From assembly GCA_038230515.1 (NCBI GenBank), contig JBBRND010000006.1, positions 98,271-162,270 on the forward strand: a stretch of DNA of 64,000 nt, written 5' to 3'. This stretch comes from JAPLDB01 sp038230515. GTDB taxonomy: Bacteria; Bacteroidota; Bacteroidia; AKYH767-A; 2013-40CM-41-45. The notes under the pieces are model-generated. The model did not search any database. It saw only the letters and a list, made by a program, of their open reading frames with translations, and was not told where the DNA came from. Shown here piece after piece: positions 24,080 to 31,828 of the stretch (position 1 is the stretch's first letter; every line of letters starts with the position of its first letter). The position numbers and the translations under genes are program-made.

Positions 24080-26203
24080 ATGAAAACTAAAATTTTATTC
24101 TTCCTGATTTTTTCTTTCTCAATTTTATCTGCTGCACAAGCGCAAACGAAGTTCGACCGGTTGTTCTGGCGCACTAAAGCGGCTGAATATTTTCTTACTA
24201 ATTCGATTACTGAACTGACCGGAGGCGGTTATGCAATTGCAGGCACAGTAAAAGACACTTCTTTGGGTTCGCTGACAGACGTTTTTCTTGCAAAGTTTAC
24301 TGCCGGTGGAGACACCGTTTGGACACGAAGGATTACCGCCATCGGCAGCGAAACTGTGAATGATCTCAGGCAAACTTTTGACGGTGGATACATTATTACC
24401 GGCAGCACTGATTCGTATGGTCCGGGTATGCTATTGATGAAAACAGATTCTCTCGGCAATGTTAGCTGGACGAAAGTTTTTGGAAGCTCTTATGATGACA
24501 TTGGATATTCCGTTCGGCAAAATGCAGACAGCGGATTTATTATTGCTGGAACAACCACGCTGCACTCGCTTATTATAAGAACAAATTCAATAGGCGATAC
24601 GCTCTGGACTAAAACATACGCGCTCGCTTCGGGCAATGATTGCAAAGCATCTTGTGCTGAAGAAACACCAACAGGCGAATTCATTGTTTCTGCAGGAGTA
24701 GATTCGGGTTTCGTGGGTAGTCCCTTCACTCTTGTAATGAAGCTATCTTCTAATGGAATTCCCATTTGGTCAAAAAAAGTTGGCACTGGCAACGGTTCCC
24801 TTATCAATTACGATTTATTGCAAACCCTCGATGGCGGATACATGATTACTACACAATATTCATCAGGTGGCCAGAATCCTATACTTCTTAAATTCGATTC
24901 TGTTGGAAACTATCAATTCGTTGTGGACATAACGCCCACCACGTCTTCATTCTATTTTTTAATGATGGCAGTAAAACAATTAGCGGACAGTTCATACATT
25001 TTGATGTCGTCATCGGGCAATCTTTTTATTACACGGATAAGCCCCACTGGTGATACGCTTTCAACTATGAAGATAGACAGTTTTGATTTAAAAGGTCATG
25101 GCGTATTTACCAGCGATGGCGGTTTCGCAGCCGTAGATTATTGGGGAGGTATCTATAAGTTTGATTCAACATTTAGCTCCGAATGTAAATCACCTGCGCA
25201 AGCCAGCGGATTACTTTATAATGATTTGTGTACTCCTTCTTTTCCTGTTGTCGGATCGGGTACCACCATTATAAACGCAACCTTTACTAACATGGCTGGT
25301 GTAATCCGTAAACTATATTCACCTTGTATGCCAAATGTTCCTACCTGTGTTGTAACTGTTGATTCAGCCACACAAAAAAACCTAGTAGTGTGGGAAGAAA
25401 ACTTTGATACCACCTTTGTTGATTCATACCAGGTGTATAAAGAATCGGCAGCGGCAGGAGTTTATAATCTCATCGGCAGTGTGCCTCAAAATCAATTGAG
25501 CGTATTTCTTGATACTGCATGCAACCCCGCAGTGCAGGCAGAACGATACAGGGTGTCTGCGCAGTGGCATACTTATTACGAGCCGCCAAATACTGTTGCC
25601 GGTCATAAAACAATTCACCTCAGCATTAGTCCCGGTTTGCCGCCAACAATGAATTTAAGCTGGAGCAGCTATGAAGGATTCACGTATCCTACTTACAACA
25701 TCTGGCGCGGCAACGGCACATCGGCAAGCATCATTGGCTCTGTGCCTTTCGGAACAAACGGCTACACCGATTTGAATCCTCCCGCAGGAGACACCGTTTA
25801 TTTTATTGAAGTAGTTCATGGCACATGCACACCAACATACTTTCAGTTTGATCCTGACGGTGGCACTCAGGGTTTTTTACCTCTTACGCAATTCACCGGA
25901 ACTACTTCAAATATGGTGAACAATACCACCCAATCCGTTGGAATTACTGAAGCAGAAAAATCAGGCAGCATTTTTCTTTCACCAAATCCTGTAACGAATA
26001 AGTTGACAATTGAAAGTTCAAAGCTTAAAGCACAGAGTGCCGAAGTTTATGATGTAATGGGGCAGTGTGTCTTAAAATATGAACTTCAAATTTCAAATGC
26101 GAAAGCAATTGACATTGATGTTTCCAAACTCAACCAGGGCATTTATTTTCTGAAATTGAAAACACCAAAGGAAGAAAGAGTAGGTAAGTTTATTAAGGAA
26201 TAA
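24080..26203 (+). CDS. Secreted T9SS type A sorting-domain protein, propeller-like
   Basis: The 707-residue protein has a signal peptide (ILFFLIFSFSILSAAQAQ). Residues about 45-370 form divergent repeats of the type TFDGGYIITGSTDS / LLMKTDSLGNVSWTKVFG, the same class as the repeats of the gene at 763 but far less similar to each other. A fibronectin III-like region (about 440-620) and a type A sorting domain (SPNPVTNKLTIE to VGKFIKE) follow. Likely cell-surface or released; substrate or partner unknown. A terminator lies 87 nt after the stop. The sorting domain contains a short AATTTC heptamer run at 26081-26101. Confidence 0.85.
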   Translation: MKTKILFFLIFSFSILSAAQAQTKFDRLFWRTKAAEYFLTNSITELTGGGYAIAGTVKDTSLGSLTDVFLAKFTAGGDTVWTRRITAIGSETVNDLRQTFDGGYIITGSTDSYGPGMLLMKTDSLGNVSWTKVFGSSYDDIGYSVRQNADSGFIIAGTTTLHSLIIRTNSIGDTLWTKTYALASGNDCKASCAEETPTGEFIVSAGVDSGFVGSPFTLVMKLSSNGIPIWSKKVGTGNGSLINYDLLQTLDGGYMITTQYSSGGQNPILLKFDSVGNYQFVVDITPTTSSFYFLMMAVKQLADSSYILMSSSGNLFITRISPTGDTLSTMKIDSFDLKGHGVFTSDGGFAAVDYWGGIYKFDSTFSSECKSPAQASGLLYNDLCTPSFPVVGSGTTIINATFTNMAGVIRKLYSPCMPNVPTCVVTVDSATQKNLVVWEENFDTTFVDSYQVYKESAAAGVYNLIGSVPQNQLSVFLDTACNPAVQAERYRVSAQWHTYYEPPNTVAGHKTIHLSISPGLPPTMNLSWSSYEGFTYPTYNIWRGNGTSASIIGSVPFGTNGYTDLNPPAGDTVYFIEVVHGTCTPTYFQFDPDGGTQGFLPLTQFTGTTSNMVNNTTQSVGITEAEKSGSIFLSPNPVTNKLTIESSKLKAQSAEVYDVMGQCVLKYELQISNAKAIDIDVSKLNQGIYFLKLKTPKEERVGKFIKE
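26081..26101. repeat. Short heptamer repeat in a sorting domain (AATTTCN family)
   Basis: GAACTTC, AAATTTC, AAATGCG encode ELQISNA within the T9SS tail. Confidence 0.45.
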
Positions 26204-26289
26204 CCAATTTATAACTTCGAAGAGGTGGAAACCTCTCGGAGTTTTCAGGCATTTCTTGCGAGGTAGAAATTTTAACAGAATAATAAGAG

Positions 26290-26316
26290 AGCGGCTGCAA
26301 AGCCGCTTTTTTATTT
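26290..26316 (+). terminator. Rho-independent terminator
   Basis: AGCGGCT, tetraloop GCAA, AGCCGCT, then TTTTTTATTTT: a compact 7-bp GC-rich stem with T-tract after the T9SS gene. Confidence 0.85.
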
Positions 26317-26340
26317 TCGCTTCATTCGATACTCCTAACG

Positions 26341-26566
26341 GAAGTTCGAAGAGACTGAACAAACCCTTCGAAGGTTTGAACAGAAGTTCGAAAGGAATGA
26401 ATAAACCATTCGAAGGTTCTAAAAGAAGTTCGAAAGGATTGAACAAACCCTTCGAAGGTTGGAACGGAAGTTCGAAAGGATTGAACAAACCCTTCGAAGG
26501 TTGGAACGGAAGTTCGAAGGGAATGAACCAACTCTTCGAAGGTTGGAACGGAAGTTCGAAGGGATT
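26341..26566. repeat. 21/42-bp tandem array D built on TTCGAA palindromes
   Basis: Units of 21 bp, each beginning near GAAC, alternate between two types: GAACGGAAG-TTCGAAAGGATT and GAACAAACCC-TTCGAAGGTT. Eleven TTCGAA sites at 26345, 26367, 26387, 26409, 26429, 26451, 26471, 26493, 26513, 26535 and 26555 alternate 22- and 20-bp spacing, so two units make a 42-bp period. In one register the core is the 10-bp palindrome CCTTCGAAGG. Long frames are open on both strands and encode heptapeptides such as LNKPFEG, but nothing indicates expression. Confidence 0.9.
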
Positions 26567-26793
26567 TTGTGGCGTCAGGTGTTGTGGGTTGGCAAGCGCG
26601 CGGCTCACCTGACGAATGGCAGGTCAAGGAACACACGGGCTTCGTTGTAAGATATGCCAACACTGCAATGGGGTTTGCGGGAACTTGTCGGTAACCGCCA
26701 CATTTTCTTCTGCCTCTCTTCCTTGTTCTTTTCTTTGTTCCTCTCCCCTGCAACCTTTTTCCCTTCTTTGCATTATCTTATCAGATAAGAAAG
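26567..26793. other. Gene-free stretch with a 9-bp inverted repeat
   Basis: CGTCAGGTG (26573-26581) and CACCTGACG (26606-26614) flank a GC-rich 24-nt loop. The local GC content is higher than in the surroundings to about 26700. No gene is recognised. The sigma-factor promoter must lie in the second half; TTCTTTG near 26765 is a weak candidate. Confidence 0.4.
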
Positions 26794-27339
26794 ATGGCAC
26801 CTGAAGATGACCGCCTTATACTTCAACAGATTCAAGCTGATGAAAAGCAGTTTGCATTGGTGTATGACAAATACTATAAAACCATTTTCGGATATATTTT
26901 CAGGCGGATAAACGAGTACGATCTCGCTCGCGATATTTCTTCGGAAACTTTTCTCAAAGCTTTTTTAAACATAAAAAAGTTTCAATGGAAAGATGTGTCT
27001 CTTTCAGCGTGGCTTTATCGCATTGCCACGAATGAGATCAACATGTATTTCCGAAAAAATAGATACGCCCCGCTTTATTTAAGTCAGCTAAACGAACAGC
27101 ATGTTGAAATTGCCGACCCTGCTTCTACTATTGAAGAAAAAGCAATCATTGAAAGAAAGATGAAAGATAGCGAGGACTTTCTTCTCGTTCAGAAAAAGCT
27201 AATTCTTCTTTCCGTAAAATATCAGGAAGTGATTTCGCTGCGTTTCTTCGAGGAGAAAAGCATGAAGGAGATTGCCGAGATATTGAACAAGAATGAAGGA
27301 ACTGTAAATCACTGTTGTCAAGAGGATTGGAAAAGCTGA
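26794..27339 (+). CDS. ECF-type sigma-70 factor, frameshifted near the C-terminus
   Basis: Extracytoplasmic-function sigma factors direct RNA polymerase to stress or envelope promoters. Region 2 is clear (VYDKYYKTIFGYIFRRI, DLARDISSETFLKAF, LSAWLYRIATNEI) and region 4 begins normally (LSVKYQEVISLRFFEEKSM, EIAEILNKNEGTV). After GTV the frame reads NHCCQEDWKS and stops at 27339. One base earlier in phase, the sequence gives KSLLSRGLEKLRTEMKK ending at TAA 27357-27359, exactly the expected end of region 4.2. A single missing A in the run at 27305-27307 explains this. Either the gene is inactivated in its -35 recognition helix or the base was lost in sequencing. The downstream membrane protein is a likely partner. 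Confidence 0.85.
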   Translation: MAPEDDRLILQQIQADEKQFALVYDKYYKTIFGYIFRRINEYDLARDISSETFLKAFLNIKKFQWKDVSLSAWLYRIATNEINMYFRKNRYAPLYLSQLNEQHVEIADPASTIEEKAIIERKMKDSEDFLLVQKKLILLSVKYQEVISLRFFEEKSMKEIAEILNKNEGTVNHCCQEDWKS

Positions 27340-27410
27340 GAACTGAAATGAAAAAGTAACTGCAACCAAAACGGCCGCGTTGCATTGTAGTATTGTAAAG
27401 AATAAGAATT

Positions 27411-27895
27411 ATGGAACAGAATGACTTTTTAAAGAAGATGGAAGGACTTAAAAAACCCGATGTAAACGAAGTAAAACCATCGCAGCAGTTCAAGTTGGTG
27501 TTGATGAATTCAAAAAAATCTGCTGCACTTGGATTCTGGTTCATCGTTGTGCCGTGCTATTTCCTCTTTGTGTTTTTATGAAATATTATTTTCACGTCAA
27601 CCTTCATCTCTTTGATGTATTCATTGACATGATGAGTGACTTTGATAAAAGCCCTTCGACCAAATATCTTTCTCCAATCCTCATGGTCGGCTTGCCTCTT
27701 GTTGCCATTGTGCTGAATGGATTGGCAATTGTGTATGCTGAGTACAATAAACTCACGAAAGAAATCAGTATCGTAATCAAGCTGAAATGGATTAATATTC
27801 TCATCATCGCTGTCAGTGCAATGATGATTTGCATATTTATCCTCTACGCTGTTGTCGAAAATATTCATCACGCATACTTACCCTGCTACCACTAA
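27411..27895 (+). CDS. Membrane protein next to the sigma factor, frameshifted (possible anti-sigma partner)
   Basis: From ATG 27411 the frame encodes MEQNDFLKKMEGLKKPDVNE then a hydrophobic stretch ending FLFVFL-TGA at 27581. The other frame, entered at the T-run 27573-27577, continues MKYYFHVNLHLFDVFIDMM with further membrane helices to HHAYLPCYH at 27895. A single missing T would join both into about 161 residues with three transmembrane segments. Position directly after an ECF sigma gene and a short charged cytoplasmic N-terminus fit an anti-sigma or sigma-associated role, but no known anti-sigma domain is visible. Confidence 0.6.
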
Positions 27896-27912
27896 CCTAA
27901 CCTTAAACCCAA

Positions 27913-28134
27913 ATGGAATTCTTCAAACGAAAAGGAATTTTCTTCATCCCTGTTTCCCTAATCGGATGGCTGATCTTTACGCTTGCAGTTATTTATGCAG
28001 TGTATAATTTTATTGACATTGACAGCCACTCGCATTCTGTAAGCGATACTCTCATCAATTGGGTGTTCAACTGTCTTATCATCGGAGTCGTGTATTCGGT
28101 GATTGGTGCATTCACGCAACAGAAAGAAAAATAG
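27913..28134 (+). CDS. Small membrane protein, hypothetical
   Basis: The 73-residue product has two hydrophobic helices (FIPVSLIGWLIFTLAVIYAV and VFNCLIIGVVYSVIGAF) joined by a polar loop with HSHS. It follows the frameshifted membrane protein by 17 nt and is probably in the same sigma-factor operon. Family not recognised. Confidence 0.6.
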   Translation: MEFFKRKGIFFIPVSLIGWLIFTLAVIYAVYNFIDIDSHSHSVSDTLINWVFNCLIIGVVYSVIGAFTQQKEK

Positions 28135-28195
28135 GCAACTGATATTTTTGTGCAAACTTTATTTCCGAAAAAAATATTCCACAGAAGATTTCCCC

Positions 28196-28203
28196 CAACT
28201 TTG
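28196..28203 (+). promoter_or_regulatory. Probable promoter box CAACTTTG
   Basis: One mismatch to TAnnTTTG, ending 5 nt before the sirtuin ATG; spacing is like other boxes in the window. Confidence 0.35.
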
Positions 28204-28208
28204 CCTGA

Positions 28209-28886
28209 ATGAAAAAAGTTGTTGTACTCACGGGTGCAGGCATCAGTGCGGAAAGTGGATTAAAAACTTTTCGTGACAGTGACGGGCTTTGGGAAAACTA
28301 CCGAATCGAAGATGTGGCCACGCCTGATGCATGGCGAAAAGATTTTCGCCTTGTTCTTCAATTTTACAATGAGAGAAGAAAACAAGTGCTCGCTGCAAAA
28401 CCAAACGCAGCACATCTTGCACTGGCAGAACTCGAAAAAAGTTTTGATGTACACATCGTTACTCAGAACATTGATGATTTGCATGAGCGTGCCGGCTCTT
28501 CAAAAGTTTTGCATTTGCATGGAGAAATTTTAAAATCAAGAAGTACTGTTGATCAACGGTTAGTTTATACAGTTGAAGGTTGGGAACTGAAAGAAGGTGA
28601 TAAGTGTGAAAAGGGTTCTCAGCTTCGCCCGTACATTGTGTGGTTTGGAGAACCTGTGCCCGAACTGGAGCGTGCTGCACTCATCGTTTCCAAAGCAGAT
28701 ATTTTTATGGTGATCGGAACCTCGCTTCAGGTATATCCCGCAGCGGGGCTTACTCACTATGCACCGTTCGCTTCAGAAAAGTATTATATTGATCCGAATG
28801 CAGCAGCAATCAGCAGCGACTTTGAAGTAATGACAACAAAAGCAGGAACAGCCGTGCCGGAGTTAGTGAAGAAGCTGATGAAATAG
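28209..28886 (+). CDS. cobB: Sir2-family NAD-dependent protein deacylase (class III type)
   Basis: Sirtuins remove acyl groups from lysine using NAD+. The 225-residue protein has the NAD-binding GAGISAESGLKTFRD, the TQNIDDLHERAG motif and the catalytic His104 in HLHGE. Y53 and R56 (FYNERR) match the Y-x2-R pair that SIRT5-like class III enzymes use to bind succinyl or malonyl groups, so desuccinylase activity is inferred. The zinc module is reduced: only one cysteine (DKCEKG) lies where four are usual, so it probably binds no zinc, as in short bacterial forms. Confidence 0.92.
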   Translation: MKKVVVLTGAGISAESGLKTFRDSDGLWENYRIEDVATPDAWRKDFRLVLQFYNERRKQVLAAKPNAAHLALAELEKSFDVHIVTQNIDDLHERAGSSKVLHLHGEILKSRSTVDQRLVYTVEGWELKEGDKCEKGSQLRPYIVWFGEPVPELERAALIVSKADIFMVIGTSLQVYPAAGLTHYAPFASEKYYIDPNAAAISSDFEVMTTKAGTAVPELVKKLMK

Positions 28887-28943
28887 TTGCCGATAATTTG
28901 TTAAGTTTTAAAATTTACAAATCACATTCTCGTTTTCAACTTC

Positions 28944-28951
28944 TATCTTCG
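28944..28951 (+). promoter_or_regulatory. Probable promoter box TATCTTCG
   Basis: One mismatch to TAnnTTTG; it ends 8 nt before the ATG at 28960. Confidence 0.4.
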
Positions 28952-28959
28952 CACCCGCA

Positions 28960-29568
28960 ATGACTCTCGATCATTCTTTTCTTGACAGCGATCTTTTTAG
29001 GTGGGTAGTAATGCCGCTGCTAATTTTTATTGCGCGCATGTGTGATGTAACGCTCGGTACGCTGCGAAATGTTTTTATCTCGAAAGGGTTGCGGCATGTA
29101 GTTCCGGTTATCGGTTTCTTTGAAGTATTGATCTGGTTAATTTCCATACGCCAGATCATGCAACATCTTGATAACGTAATGTGCTACATCAGTTTTGCGG
29201 GTGGCTTCTCCATGGGCACGTATGTGGGATTAAAAATAGAAGGTCGCCTCGCACTTGGCATGCAGCTAATCCGCATCATCGTAAATCAAAATTCGGAACA
29301 ACTAATTGAGGCGATGCAAAAAGAAAACATCGGCAGCACCGTTATTGACGCACACGGAGCCAAAGGTCCGGTGAAAATTATTTTCATCATTGCAAAACGC
29401 ACTGACATTGACATCATCCGCCAAGTGATTAATCAGTACAATCCACAGGCGTTTTATTCCATTGAAGATGTGCGAGCCGCAAATCAGGGTGTATTTCGCA
29501 AAGGCGAACAGGACGGAGGCACCATGGATTATGTGCGAAGGATATTTAATTACACCGCGCAGAAATGA
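28960..29568 (+). CDS. DUF2179 (UPF0316-type) membrane protein
   Basis: The 202-residue protein has three N-terminal hydrophobic helices with the conserved RMCDVTLGTLRNVFISKG segment (DUF5698) and a C-terminal soluble DUF2179 domain (GPVKIIFIIAKRTD, YNPQAFYSIEDVR). The family is widespread but has no assigned function; the soluble part resembles small ligand-binding ferredoxin-like domains. It stands alone between the sirtuin and a lipoprotein gene. Confidence 0.85.
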   Translation: MTLDHSFLDSDLFRWVVMPLLIFIARMCDVTLGTLRNVFISKGLRHVVPVIGFFEVLIWLISIRQIMQHLDNVMCYISFAGGFSMGTYVGLKIEGRLALGMQLIRIIVNQNSEQLIEAMQKENIGSTVIDAHGAKGPVKIIFIIAKRTDIDIIRQVINQYNPQAFYSIEDVRAANQGVFRKGEQDGGTMDYVRRIFNYTAQK

Positions 29569-29680
29569 ACAACCCCTGTCAATAAGATGGGATGCGCCTT
29601 GTAAGCAGTAAGTACTATTTTATATTACTTTGTTCAATAATAAACCAACTTAAATTCTAACAATTAAAAATTAAAAAAAA

Positions 29681-30286
29681 ATGAAAACGAACGTACTATT
29701 GGCATTTGTGGCAGCAGGAACTCTTGCATTGACTTCCTGCTCGAAAAAAATTGATGAGAAAACAATGGCAGACATCAATCAGTTCGGAACTGATTGGGCT
29801 GGTCTTGGGGAAAAAGCTACTGCATGGAGTAGTGATCTTACAACATCAACTCAGCAAGCGCATGATTTTGCAAGCAAGCAACACGCAATGGCGGAAAGCA
29901 TGGCAACAAGCAAGGACGCAGCCATGAAAACTAAATGCACTGAGATGACAACGGCTGCAGACCAAACTGCATCTTCATTGGATGCAATGTCAACGGAGTG
30001 GACTTCTTTCAAAACATCGTGGGATGAAAACACCAAGGCATACACAGAGTGGACTGCGAAAGTAACCAAGGGTGAAGTTACTCCTGAAGATGCTGCAAAA
30101 GGTTTGACTGACTGGAGAACAAAAATGAGCGATGCTCAGGCGAAGATTGACAGTTGGGGAACTACACTCGCATCTATAAAAGATAATTGCTCTAAAAATA
30201 TGGCAATGGCTACTGATCTAGAGAAGAGTTCAACAGTAGCAGCCATTGCACCTACAAAGTCAAAGCCATCTAAAAACAAAAAATAA
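29681..30286 (+). CDS. Alpha-helical lipoprotein, hypothetical
   Basis: The 201-residue product has a signal peptide ending in the lipobox LTSC, then almost only helix-forming residues rich in Ala, Thr, Lys and Met with regularly spaced Trp (DWAGLGEKATAWSSD, EWTSFKTSWDE, DWRTKMSDAQ), and a basic C-terminus (KSKPSKNKK). It is probably a lipid-anchored coiled coil. The family is not recognised. A good terminator follows. Confidence 0.7.
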   Translation: MKTNVLLAFVAAGTLALTSCSKKIDEKTMADINQFGTDWAGLGEKATAWSSDLTTSTQQAHDFASKQHAMAESMATSKDAAMKTKCTEMTTAADQTASSLDAMSTEWTSFKTSWDENTKAYTEWTAKVTKGEVTPEDAAKGLTDWRTKMSDAQAKIDSWGTTLASIKDNCSKNMAMATDLEKSSTVAAIAPTKSKPSKNKK

Positions 30287-30305
30287 ATTTCGTTTTTTTT
30301 TGAAT

Positions 30306-30340
30306 AAAAAGGCTTGAAGTTCTTCAATCCTTTTTTTAAT
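30306..30340. terminator. Rho-independent terminator between convergent genes
   Basis: AAAAAGG-c-TTGAAG, TT loop, CTTCAA-t-CCTTTTTTT: a long stem with one mismatch and T/A tracts on both sides. It can serve the lipoprotein gene and possibly the convergent proline dehydrogenase gene. Confidence 0.75.
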
Positions 30341-30477
30341 CCCCCGTCTCAAGTATTGCTTTAGCAGGTGATGATCTGCCAAATTGTTTTGTCGAACAAA
30401 TGGTGAACCTTTAGTTCTTTTACTTCACAAGAAATGTTTTTTATTTAAGCTCAAGTTTTGTAAAATTAGCTTGATAA

Positions 30478-31662
30478 TTAAAATTGAGTTCCTCTTCTTC
30501 TTTTCTTCTCGGCAAGAATGAGTGCAAGTTCTCTTCCTGTCTGTCCGGCCACAGAAGTATTTTCCTGTGCTCTACGGATTAAATATGGAAGTACAGAAGC
30601 AACCGGTCCATATGGAACGTACTTCGCCACATTATATCCATGCTTTGCAAGATTAAAGCTGATGTGATCGCTCATGCCGTACAACTGGGAAAAACAAATA
30701 TGAGGATGATTGTTTGCAATTTTATTTTGCTGCATCAACTGCACGAGCAACATCGAACTCTTTTCATTGTGCGTACCTGCGCAAATAGAAATACGGTCAA
30801 TATGATCAACACAAAATTTTAATGCATCATCATAATCCTTATCAGCAGATTTTTTATCCAGCTGAATTGGCGAAGGATAATTCATCTTTGCAGCGCGCGC
30901 GCGTTCCTTCTCCATGTATGCCCCGCGAACTAATTTTATTCCGAGGAAATAATTATTAGCCACCGCATGATTAAAACATTTTTCAAGAAATGAATTACGA
31001 TCTGTCCTGTAAAGTTGAATCGTATTATAGAGAAGCACACGTTTGCGGTTGTACTTCATCATCATCTCCGCAGCAACTTCATCTACCACCTCCTGAATCC
31101 AGGTTTCTTCTGCATCCATAAAAACGGGAACATTACTTTCATCAGCAGCCGCACAGATTTTCTCCACGCGCTTTTTCACACGATCAAATTCTTCTTTTTC
31201 AGTTTGTGTCAACTCTTGCCTTGCATTTACTTTTTCAAGCAAAGCCATTCGCGCAAATCCCGTAAGTTTGAAAACAGAAAACGGAATGTGCCTGTCCTCT
31301 TTCGCCCCCGCAATGCCATCCAGTGTTTCCTGCAATGAATGTTCAAAATCTTTTTCCGTTTCTTTTCCTTCCACAGAGTAATCGAGAATTGTTCCGATGT
31401 TATATTTTCCCAATTCTTCAATCGTCTGCTTACAATCATCAATAGCTTCTCCCCCGCAAAAATGCTTGAAGATGGTTGCACGTATCAAACCCTTTACCGG
31501 CAGATGCAATGCCAGCGCAGTATTTACAAATGGCGGAGAAATTTTTACGAGCCAGTTATAGCTTATCACTTTGAAAAGCCAAAACGCTCGATTCAGATCG
31601 CTGCGTGATTTCGATGCAAACGCAATTTCTGTATCATCAAAAGAAACGATGGAGTTATTCAT
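30478..31662 (-). CDS. Proline dehydrogenase
   Basis: This FAD enzyme oxidises proline to pyrroline-5-carboxylate, the first step of proline catabolism, passing electrons to quinone. The 394-residue monofunctional form shows the TIM-barrel landmarks VFMDAEETW, LGIKLVRGAYMEKERARA, CAGTHNE, FSQLYGMSDHISF and the substrate-binding R-R-x2-E (RRAQEN). It has no P5C dehydrogenase domain, so that activity must be encoded elsewhere. It is divergent from the DAHP synthase gene across a 166-bp region with two promoter boxes and heptamer repeats. Confidence 0.94.
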   Translation of the reverse strand: MNNSIVSFDDTEIAFASKSRSDLNRAFWLFKVISYNWLVKISPPFVNTALALHLPVKGLIRATIFKHFCGGEAIDDCKQTIEELGKYNIGTILDYSVEGKETEKDFEHSLQETLDGIAGAKEDRHIPFSVFKLTGFARMALLEKVNARQELTQTEKEEFDRVKKRVEKICAAADESNVPVFMDAEETWIQEVVDEVAAEMMMKYNRKRVLLYNTIQLYRTDRNSFLEKCFNHAVANNYFLGIKLVRGAYMEKERARAAKMNYPSPIQLDKKSADKDYDDALKFCVDHIDRISICAGTHNEKSSMLLVQLMQQNKIANNHPHICFSQLYGMSDHISFNLAKHGYNVAKYVPYGPVASVLPYLIRRAQENTSVAGQTGRELALILAEKKRRRGTQF

Positions 31663-31672
31663 AAAAGGCGGG

Positions 31673-31680
31673 CAAAGATA
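31673..31680 (-). promoter_or_regulatory. Promoter box TATCTTTG for proline dehydrogenase
   Basis: Perfect TAnnTTTG match on the minus strand, 10 nt before the ATG at 31662. Confidence 0.6.
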
Positions 31681-31692
31681 AAGGAGTTAACC

Positions 31693-31798
31693 AATTTCGA
31701 AATTCGAATATCGAAACCCGAAACTAATCTGAGTATGGAAATTCCGTTATTTTGAATTTTAATATTTATCCGAAATTCCGGCTTCCGTATTCGAAATT
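31693..31798. repeat. Heptamer repeats in the divergent promoter region (AATTTCG family)
   Basis: AATTTCG, AAATTCG, AATATCG, AAACCCG, AAACTAA (31693-31727) and, nearer the other gene, CCGAAAT, TCCGGCT, TCCGTAT, TCGAAAT (31771-31798) are two 7-bp runs lying between the two divergent promoter boxes. Confidence 0.6.
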
Positions 31799-31808
31799 TT
31801 CTTTCGTC

Positions 31809-31816
31809 TATCTTTG
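31809..31816 (+). promoter_or_regulatory. Promoter box TATCTTTG for DAHP synthase
   Basis: Perfect TAnnTTTG match 12 nt before the ATG at 31829. Confidence 0.6.
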
Positions 31817-31828
31817 CCTCTTCAAATT

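Noticed and set aside
26093..26753. Long reading frames on both strands across array D with heptapeptide repeats
   Set aside because: A 21-bp tandem repeat without stops is open in several frames at once. The frames overlap each other and a real gene's end, have no promoter or ribosome site and show no codon bias.
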